Positions 12,116 to 18,480 of a DNA stretch of 20,149 nucleotides are shown one piece after another. A program made the position numbers and the translations under genes. Under the pieces are notes generated by a model that worked only from the letters and a program-made list of their open reading frames with translations, ran no database searches and had not been told where the DNA came from. Source of the DNA: a virus; IMG/VR virus record IMGVR_UViG_3300046517_000280, positions 1-20,149 of that record. One strand, 5' to 3'. Every line of letters starts with the position of its first letter. The stretch's first letter is position 1.

Positions 12116-13557
12116 TGCCGACGCCGTTGGTGATCCCCTTCCCGCAGTCGTCGCAGCCCGGCGATCTGCCGGGCGAGGGCGTGGGACGCTTGGTCAATCG
12201 CTACTATGAGGTCGACGGCGCCATCGATCTGCATCGTTGGGTGCCGGGGTTGGCGCCGTTTGCCGATGTCGGCATCGCCATCCCGCGCGGCCAGATCGAC
12301 GTCAACGGCACGCTCTATGTCGGCCGCAACAACGCGGCGGCGCGAGTGTCGACCTCGGGTGCCGTGACGGCGCTCACGGGCGCGCTGAACGGCTCGGACC
12401 TGGTCACCTGGGCCAAGAACAACCGGAGCCCGACGCCGGATCTGGTCGCAGTGTCGGTCGCCAACGGCGCTTATTCGGTGTCGTCGACCGCCGTCACCGC
12501 CTACCCCGACGCCAACCTCACCGGAGCGAACCAACCCAACTCGGTGTCGTTCCTCGACGGTTACTTCCTGTTCACGCTCCCGGATGGGCGCATCTTCGCC
12601 TCGGGCGTCAACGACATCTGGGTGAGCGACTCGGACCACACGCAGAACGCCCTGTCCTTCGCCCTCGCGGATCTCTCGGGCGGCCTGGTGCGCGGCACCT
12701 CGGCTGGCGGCTTGTTCTACGCCTGGGGCAAGAAGGCTTGCACCGTCTATTCCGACGCCGCGACCTCGCCCTTCCCGTTGGCGCGCTCGGGCGTCATCCA
12801 GGTCGGGCTCCTCGGGGCGAGCGCCATCACCGGCTTCGACCCTGGCTGGGGACTCGCGCAATACTTCGTGGCGACCGACAACACGGTGCGCCGGGTCGAC
12901 GGCTTCGCGGCGGTGCCGGTCAGCAACCTCGATGTCGTGCGCGACATCGCGGCCGAGGCGGACAAGACCCAGATCGAGATGAGCTGCTACGTGATCGGCG
13001 GGCGGCCGACCGTCGTCGTCAAGGGTCCGAATTTCTGTTGGGAGCTGAACGCCGCCACCGGCTTCTGGAACGAGCGCCGCAGCGCCAATCAGAACACCTG
13101 GCGCGCTTCGCGCTCGATCTACTTCAATGGCAAATGGTATTACGGCGATATGCTGTCGAACCAGCTCGCCGAGATCTCGTCTTCAGTATTCGACGAGCTG
13201 GGCGCAGCTTTCACGGCGCGGCTCGAAAGCGGGCCGGTCAAGCAATTCCCGCACCGCATCCAATGCGTCGCGGCCTATTTCGACTTCACCACCGGGATGG
13301 GGCACGCCGGCACCTCGGACTCAACCGACCCATCCTTGTGGATCTCGACGAGCCGCGACGGCGGTGCCACCTGGTCGACGCCGCTGGTGCGGCGCGGCCT
13401 CGGGCAGCAAGGCGACTTCCAGCGCCCGATCAGCGTCAATCGCATCGGCGGCATCGCCACCCAGCACGGCATTCGTTTTCGGCTCGACACCTCCTCGCCG
13501 ATCTACTCGACCTTCCGGGGCGGGCGCTGTGACGTGAACCTTCTGGGGCCGCCCTGA
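12115..13557 (+). CDS. P22 gp10-like tail hub / packaged DNA stabilisation protein
   Basis: The 480-residue product is nearly the length of P22 gp10 (472) and has its style: an N-terminal GVGRLVNRYYE (22-32) and HRWVPGLAPF (40-49) segment, then repeated strand-turn blades with short aromatic motifs (GTLYVGR, DGYFLFTLPDGR, GGLFYAWGKKACTVY, QYFVATDNTVRRVDG, FCWELNAATGFWNERR, GKWYYGD), as in a beta-propeller hub. It would plug the portal after packaging and hold the rest of the tail. The C-terminal part (about residues 385-470) reads like a second beta domain with WISTSRDGGATWST. The start is coupled to gp4 by TGATG, and the stop is coupled to the next ATG in the same way. Confidence 0.85.
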   Translation: MPTPLVIPFPQSSQPGDLPGEGVGRLVNRYYEVDGAIDLHRWVPGLAPFADVGIAIPRGQIDVNGTLYVGRNNAAARVSTSGAVTALTGALNGSDLVTWAKNNRSPTPDLVAVSVANGAYSVSSTAVTAYPDANLTGANQPNSVSFLDGYFLFTLPDGRIFASGVNDIWVSDSDHTQNALSFALADLSGGLVRGTSAGGLFYAWGKKACTVYSDAATSPFPLARSGVIQVGLLGASAITGFDPGWGLAQYFVATDNTVRRVDGFAAVPVSNLDVVRDIAAEADKTQIEMSCYVIGGRPTVVVKGPNFCWELNAATGFWNERRSANQNTWRASRSIYFNGKWYYGDMLSNQLAEISSSVFDELGAAFTARLESGPVKQFPHRIQCVAAYFDFTTGMGHAGTSDSTDPSLWISTSRDGGATWSTPLVRRGLGQQGDFQRPISVNRIGGIATQHGIRFRLDTSSPIYSTFRGGRCDVNLLGPP

Positions 13558-13808
13558 TGGCTATCGCCTTCACCGACAAGCCGCCGCCGCTGCTGCAGCC
13601 GCAGATCCGGCGCTTCGATGCCGGTGGGCTCCCGACGATCGCGCAGGTGCAATATGAGGGCCTGCTGCAACAGTTCCTGACCCGCGCTGTCGCGGCGCTC
13701 TCGACCATGCAGCCCAAGACCGATGCCTCGCTCCTCCCCACTGTGAACCCGCATGTGGTCGGCCAGGTCTGGTCGAATGCCGGCGTCCTCACCGTCTCAG
13801 CAGGATAA
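13557..13808 (+). CDS. Hypothetical 83-aa protein in the tail/ejection cluster
   Basis: The ATG shares one base with the gp10-like stop (TGATG), and the gene ends four bases before the next start, so it is clearly part of the operon. The product has a Pro-rich N-terminus (DKPPPLLQPQIRRFD), an amphipathic helix (TIAQVQYEGLLQQFLTRAVA) and a short beta-like tail (VGQVWSNAGVLTVSAG). It occupies the place of the P22 gp26 needle or gp14, but it is too short for a needle and lacks heptad repeats. No family is recognised. Confidence 0.65.
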   Translation: MAIAFTDKPPPLLQPQIRRFDAGGLPTIAQVQYEGLLQQFLTRAVAALSTMQPKTDASLLPTVNPHVVGQVWSNAGVLTVSAG

Positions 13809-13812
13809 TCCC

Positions 13813-15258
13813 ATGGGCCTCTTCGACGCCTTTTCCGGTTCGGCCGGACGCAAGACCGCCGTCTTTGGCGCCGACCTCGCGGCGCGCCAGGGGATGGCCG
13901 CCAACTCCGACATCGCGCGCGGCGAGGGTCAGAGCCTCGACGCCTACCGGAACGCCTACGGCACGAGCCAGGACGCGCTGACGAGCGGCTCGGATGCGGC
14001 GCAGCGGGCGCTGCTGACGGGCTACCAGACCGGCAACCAAGCGATCGGGACCGGTTACGGCAACGCCCGCAGTGATGCCGATTTCGGCTACACCGGGGCT
14101 TCGCAATGGCTCAACCAGGGTTATGGCCAGGCGCGGGGCGACGTCACGGCGGGCTCGGGCCAGGCCATGGACATCTATGGTCGGGGCGGCCAGGCGGCTA
14201 CCGGCGATGTCACGGGCGGACTTGGGGCGAGCCTCGGCGCCGTCAACCAAGGCTATGGCTCGGGGCTCAACACGCTCGGCGGCATCTCGGCGACCTTCAA
14301 CCCCTACGCTCAGCCCGGCGCCGTGGCGCAGACGACGCTCGCGGGGGCGCTCGGGCTCGGCTCGCCGGCCGACCAGGCCGCAGCTCGGGCCCGCTTCCAG
14401 GCGGCGCCCGGCTATCAATACACCGTCGACCAGGCGATGGATCAGACCAACCGGGGCGCGGCATCCTCGGGCGGGACCGGCGGCGGCAATGTCCTCGCCG
14501 CGCTGCAGAGCCGGGCCGCGAACCTCGCCGATCAAGGCTGGCAGAGTTGGATCACCAACCTCGCCAACACCGGCCAGACGGGCTTGCAGGCCACGGGCCA
14601 GCAGGCCGGCGCCGCGACCAATCTCGCGGGCGCCCAGATCGGCCAGGGCACCACGCAAGCCGGCCTCTTGACCAACGCCGCGACCCAGCGGGCGGCGATC
14701 GACCAGGCGACGGCGACGCAGCAGGGCGGCCTTGCCAATCAGACAGGATTGACCTTGGCGCAATTGGCGCAGCAGGCAGGGCAGCAGCAGGCCCAGAACG
14801 CCGCTCAGCGGGGCACCGCGCTCGCCGGCTACGACATCGGCCAGGGCACGGCGGCGGCCAATCTCGCCGGGCAATACGGGGCCGGCAGCGCCGCCCTCTA
14901 TGGCACCCTCGGCTCGCAGCTCGCCGGCTTGTCGCAAAACTACGGCACCCAGCAGAACCAGGTCTACGACGCGGCCACCGGCCGCTACGTCAACCAGGAC
15001 AATCTGCTCACCGGCCAGCAGCTGCCGCTGGTGAACCAAGGCGGCATGGCGGGCCAGCAGGCCTCGGCGACCGCCCTCAATTTCGGGCTGGGGCTCGGCG
15101 GCGATCTGCTCAAGCTCGGCGGGCTCGGACTCGGCGGCGGCTCGACGCTCGGCGGCTCGCTGTTCTCGAACCTGTTCGGTAGCGGCCTGGGTGCGGGCGG
15201 CGGCGGCTCGAACCTCGGGCTCGGCGGCTCGGGCGGCAGCGGCGTCGTGGGAGCCTGA
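13813..15258 (+). CDS. Internal virion/DNA ejection protein with hendecad repeats
   Basis: ATG 13813 is chosen over upstream starts because AGGA lies at 13802-13805 and the upstream frame overlaps the previous gene. Of 481 residues, 37-157 form eleven successive 11-residue units beginning mostly with G and Y or small residues (GYQTGNQAIGT, GYGNARSDADF, GYTGASQWLNQ, GYGQARGDVTA). Residues about 195-250 hold a motif, APGYQYTVDQAMDQTNRGAA then QGWQSWITNL, that I associate with podovirus DNA-transfer proteins. Residues about 260-391 again fall into 11-residue steps rich in Ala and Gln. The C-terminal 60 residues are Gly/Leu-rich (GLGLGGDLLKLGGLGLGGG) and may contact membrane. Its place in the cluster matches P22 gp7/gp20. 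It probably travels in the head and forms part of the trans-envelope channel. Confidence 0.75.
   Translation: MGLFDAFSGSAGRKTAVFGADLAARQGMAANSDIARGEGQSLDAYRNAYGTSQDALTSGSDAAQRALLTGYQTGNQAIGTGYGNARSDADFGYTGASQWLNQGYGQARGDVTAGSGQAMDIYGRGGQAATGDVTGGLGASLGAVNQGYGSGLNTLGGISATFNPYAQPGAVAQTTLAGALGLGSPADQAAARARFQAAPGYQYTVDQAMDQTNRGAASSGGTGGGNVLAALQSRAANLADQGWQSWITNLANTGQTGLQATGQQAGAATNLAGAQIGQGTTQAGLLTNAATQRAAIDQATATQQGGLANQTGLTLAQLAQQAGQQQAQNAAQRGTALAGYDIGQGTAAANLAGQYGAGSAALYGTLGSQLAGLSQNYGTQQNQVYDAATGRYVNQDNLLTGQQLPLVNQGGMAGQQASATALNFGLGLGGDLLKLGGLGLGGGSTLGGSLFSNLFGSGLGAGGGGSNLGLGGSGGSGVVGA
13921..14283 (+). repeat. Eleven tandem 33-bp (11-residue) degenerate units
   Basis: The coding sequence here reads as eleven consecutive units of 33 bases. 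At the protein level nine of the eleven start with Gly and four have Gly-Tyr at positions 1-2; Ala/Gln and small residues recur inside. The DNA copies are well diverged, so selection on the protein period rather than recent duplication seems responsible. Confidence 0.65.
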
Positions 15259-15261
15259 ACC

Positions 15262-18200
15262 ATGCCCGTTTACGATTTCTCAAGCGGCCTCGGGCTGCTC
15301 GGCTCAGGCATCGACAGTCTCGGCGCGAGCCTGAAGGCTGCAAACCAGCAACAGTCCTCGACCGACCTCGCGACCGCGCTCGCGGCCGGCGACTATGAGG
15401 GCGCCATGAAGGCGGCGGCTGCGGCCGGGGACTCGAGCACGGTGCTCAAGCTGCGCGAGCTGCAGCAGCATGCCTCGTCCGATCAGAGCCTGCAGGATCT
15501 CACCAAGCAGCTCTATGCGCCGATCGGTGGTGGGACCGGCGCGCCTAGCGCCGATGGTAGCGGCAGGGGCACCCAGCCGGCGAGCGGCCCGGCCGGCTCC
15601 TCGATCGAGGCCGCGAAGCGCGCCATCTCGGGCATCGAGTCGGGCGGCAAGTATGACGTCCTCGGGCCGGTGCAGAAGAGCGGCGACTATGCGATCGGCC
15701 GCTACCAGGTGATGGCGTCGAATGTCCCGAGCTGGACGAAGGAAGCGCTCGGCACCTCGATGACGCCCGAGCAATTCCGCAACAGCCCCGACGCGCAGGA
15801 GAAGGTCTTCGAGAAGCGCTTCGGCGACGCCATGACGCAGTATGGGCCGCAGGGCGCGGCCAATGTCTGGTTCACCGGCCGGCCCGACCCCTCGCCCGGC
15901 GCGCGAGACTCGCTCGGGACGACGGCGTCGGGCTACGGCTCGCGCTTCATGAAATCTTACCTCGCGGCCGGCGGCGAGCAGAACCCCGGCGGCGCGGTCG
16001 CCTCGGCCCCGCTGGCGCCGATCGGCGGCGCCCCTGCGGCGGTCGCGGGTGCGTCACCGGACGAGGGGCCCGTCTGGCGCGCCACTGACGGCACTACCTA
16101 TGGCGGCCCAACCGGCCAGCGCGCCGCCGGGCCCGGTGCGACGCTGGTGACGCCAGGCGCGCCGCCCCTGAACTCTGTCGGTAAGACTATCGTCAACCCG
16201 CAAGCCGGTGCCGTGCCGGCCGCGCTGCCGCCCCAGGCGCCCCCTACAGCTACCAACGCGCTCGGCGGGCAATCGCCGCTGGTCAACGCGCCGCTGCCGC
16301 CCGTGCGGCCTCCAGGCCTCGGTGGCAGCCTCGCGGCCGTGCCCTCGGCCGCGAGCGCGACGGACCCGGCGGTCGCCCAGTTCCTCGCCTCGCATGTCGG
16401 CCCGGTCGCTGCCGCAGCGCTGCTGCGGGCGTCCCCGGAGACGCCCGTGGCCAAGCTCGTGCCACCCGGCTCGCTGCAATCCGACGACATGCTCAAGAGC
16501 GCCGGGCAGTTCGTCGATGAGGCGCGCCAGGCCCTGGCTGGCGGTATGGGCCACGGCGCGCCGGCCGGGCTCGGTGCGACGCTCTCGCCGCCCGCTGCCG
16601 CGCCAGCGTCGAGCATCCCGCCACCGGCTCCGATGGACGAGAGCGCAGGCGGCCCGACAGTGCCGCCCCCACGCCCGCCACCGGGTGCGTTGCCGCCGGC
16701 CGCCGGCTTCGACGAGGCGCCTCGCGCCCCGCTTGTCGTGCCTGTTGCGCCTCCAGCTGCGCCACCACCTGCCGCCGCTGGAGCTCCAGCAGGGATTGTC
16801 CCGGACATTGGCGCCAGGGTCGTCGCGGGTGCGGTCGCTGGCGGGGCGCCGGCCCCTGCGGCCCAGCCCGATATGGCGGGCCCTGGCGAGCAGCTCGCCG
16901 CCAGGGTCGTGCCCGAGACGGTCCCGGCCGCCGCGCCTGCGGCAGCTCCTGCAGCTGCGGCGCCGGTCGCCACGGCGACCAACCCCGACCCGCCCGTGCT
17001 GATCAACGGCAAGGCTTGGACGCGAGCCCAGGCCTCGGCCGACGACAGCCCCAACTCGCCGAGCGTCGCGGATGTCGCGGCGGCGCAAGGCATCAAGGGC
17101 GAGATCGACGACGAGGCCTCGGCCGAGGATGTCCAAGCGAGCCTCAAGTCGGGCGAGCTGACCTTCGGAGGCAGCGCCGCAGGCGCGACGCCAGCTACCG
17201 GAGGCGGCGCCGCAGGATCGAGTGAGGCGCCGCCGGTAGCTCTCCCGCCCGCGCCGACCGCGAAGCTGCCGCCATCGCCGGCTGCGGTGAAGGCCGGCGA
17301 CCCGGTCGTCGCGGCAGCGGCGCCGCAGAGCCCCCAGGTGGCGCAGTCGCTCGCCAACACCCGGCCAGGCTCGGACCAGCGCATGCTGTTGCTGGCGCTG
17401 ATGGCGCGCGCGGCGGCGGGCTCCTCGAACCCCACCGGCAACCTCAAATTCGTCGAGATGCTCGCGGGCATCGAGAAGGCGCATCAGGACCAGTTCGAGA
17501 AGCAGAAGACCCCGCTCACGCCGGCCGAGTTAAAGCAGCTGAACCTGACGCCGCCGGCCGGCGCGGTCGGCTTCAAGGACGCCTTCGGCAACATTTCCTT
17601 CGTGCAGGGCGAGAAGCCACCGGATGAGGTCTTGACGCCGGCCCAGGTCAAGGCCAGCCCGCTCGCGGCGGCCTCGGGTCCGGGTCGGGTCTTCGTCCGA
17701 GGCTCGGACGGCAAGATCACCACCATCGACGCGCCGGCAACCGAGACGTCCTTCACCAAGCCGACCGAGCAGCAAAAGGCCGACTTCCCCGGCGTCATCT
17801 ACATGGGCTCGACCGGCAAGCCTTATTTCACGCCGACGCCCGCTGCGATCATCGATCAACGCGGCCAGAGCGATGCCGAGAAGCTGATCGTCAAAGATCT
17901 CGACCTGGGCTACACGGGCGCCCGCCAAGGCGCGATCCCGGCCCTGATCGCCGCCAACCGCATGCAGCAGCAGCTCGATAAGGGGATCATCTCGGGCTAT
18001 GGCGCCGCGCAACCGGCCGTGATGGGCATGGCCGAGATCTTCGCCAAGATGGGGCTCGGCGACCCCACCAAGGTCGCGGACACCCAGAAATACATGGCGA
18101 GCGCCCTGCAGGAGTTCCTGCCGCTCGCCAAGGCGATGTTCCCGCAACGGGTGACGAACACCGATCTGCGCCTCACCGAGCTGATGAGCGGCACCAACCC

Positions 18201-18480
18201 GGCGAACACCAAGGCGGCGCTGCAGCTCGCGGTCGACGTCGCCAAGCAGCGCGCCAATCTGATGATCCAGCAGCACAACGAGAACGTCGACAAGTATGTG
18301 ACGGCGTTCCCGAACCAAGCCAACATCGGCAACTATTTCAGGATCGATCCCTCGAAGCTGCCGGTGGACGTCCCGCCGGCCGCAAGGGCGCCTGCGGCGC
18401 CGGCCGCGCCCGTGCTCAAGCCTGGCGGCTCCTACACCTGGACCCCCAACGGGGGCTTCCAGGAAAAGGCCGCGCCATGA
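15262..18480 (+). CDS. Large internal virion protein with lytic transglycosylase domain
   Basis: GGGAG near 15249-15253 supports ATG 15262, three bases after the previous stop. Of 1072 residues, 1-85 are helical (DYEGAMKAAAAAGDSSTVLK resembles a tetratricopeptide-like hairpin). Residues 115-235 form a lytic transglycosylase (SLT-type) domain: RAISGIESGGKYD with the likely catalytic Glu126, DYAIGRYQVM (142-151), PSWTKEALG and QYGPQGAANVWFTG. Such domains cut peptidoglycan so DNA can pass the cell wall. About residues 240-710 are Pro/Ala/Gly linker of low complexity. Residues about 720-1072 are a folded helical region (MLLLALMARAA, KFVEMLAGIEKAHQ, AKQRANLMIQQHNENVDKYV) likely to pack inside the capsid. 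It overlaps the following gene as ATGA. Confidence 0.85.
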   Translation: MPVYDFSSGLGLLGSGIDSLGASLKAANQQQSSTDLATALAAGDYEGAMKAAAAAGDSSTVLKLRELQQHASSDQSLQDLTKQLYAPIGGGTGAPSADGSGRGTQPASGPAGSSIEAAKRAISGIESGGKYDVLGPVQKSGDYAIGRYQVMASNVPSWTKEALGTSMTPEQFRNSPDAQEKVFEKRFGDAMTQYGPQGAANVWFTGRPDPSPGARDSLGTTASGYGSRFMKSYLAAGGEQNPGGAVASAPLAPIGGAPAAVAGASPDEGPVWRATDGTTYGGPTGQRAAGPGATLVTPGAPPLNSVGKTIVNPQAGAVPAALPPQAPPTATNALGGQSPLVNAPLPPVRPPGLGGSLAAVPSAASATDPAVAQFLASHVGPVAAAALLRASPETPVAKLVPPGSLQSDDMLKSAGQFVDEARQALAGGMGHGAPAGLGATLSPPAAAPASSIPPPAPMDESAGGPTVPPPRPPPGALPPAAGFDEAPRAPLVVPVAPPAAPPPAAAGAPAGIVPDIGARVVAGAVAGGAPAPAAQPDMAGPGEQLAARVVPETVPAAAPAAAPAAAAPVATATNPDPPVLINGKAWTRAQASADDSPNSPSVADVAAAQGIKGEIDDEASAEDVQASLKSGELTFGGSAAGATPATGGGAAGSSEAPPVALPPAPTAKLPPSPAAVKAGDPVVAAAAPQSPQVAQSLANTRPGSDQRMLLLALMARAAAGSSNPTGNLKFVEMLAGIEKAHQDQFEKQKTPLTPAELKQLNLTPPAGAVGFKDAFGNISFVQGEKPPDEVLTPAQVKASPLAAASGPGRVFVRGSDGKITTIDAPATETSFTKPTEQQKADFPGVIYMGSTGKPYFTPTPAAIIDQRGQSDAEKLIVKDLDLGYTGARQGAIPALIAANRMQQQLDKGIISGYGAAQPAVMGMAEIFAKMGLGDPTKVADTQKYMASALQEFLPLAKAMFPQRVTNTDLRLTELMSGTNPANTKAALQLAVDVAKQRANLMIQQHNENVDKYVTAFPNQANIGNYFRIDPSKLPVDVPPAARAPAAPAAPVLKPGGSYTWTPNGGFQEKAAP
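16777..16790. repeat. 14-bp perfect palindrome in the linker of the transglycosylase gene
   Basis: GCTGGAGCTCCAGC is fully self-complementary and part of a CTCCAG-rich Pro/Ala coding tract (CTCCAGC also at 16751-16757). It probably reflects low-complexity Ala/Gly/Pro codons. Confidence 0.5.
17193..17241 (+). repeat. Long bulged hairpin inside the transglycosylase gene
   Basis: Left arm AGCTACC-GGA-GGCGGCGCC (17193-17211) pairs over sixteen positions with right arm GGCGCCGCCGGTAGCT (17226-17241), leaving only a three-base GGA bulge, around a 14-base loop. It lies in the Gly/Ala/Pro linker and keeps the frame open. It would be a very stable RNA structure within the mRNA. Confidence 0.8.

Noticed and set aside
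13789-15039. 416-aa minus-strand frame opposite the ejection protein
   Set aside because: Arises from the 11-residue repeat codons on the other strand; no ribosome-binding site or family motif.
16054-17484. Two overlapping minus-strand frames of about 460-476 aa
   Set aside because: They mirror the Pro/Ala linker of the transglycosylase gene and are Arg- or Gly/Ala-rich low complexity.
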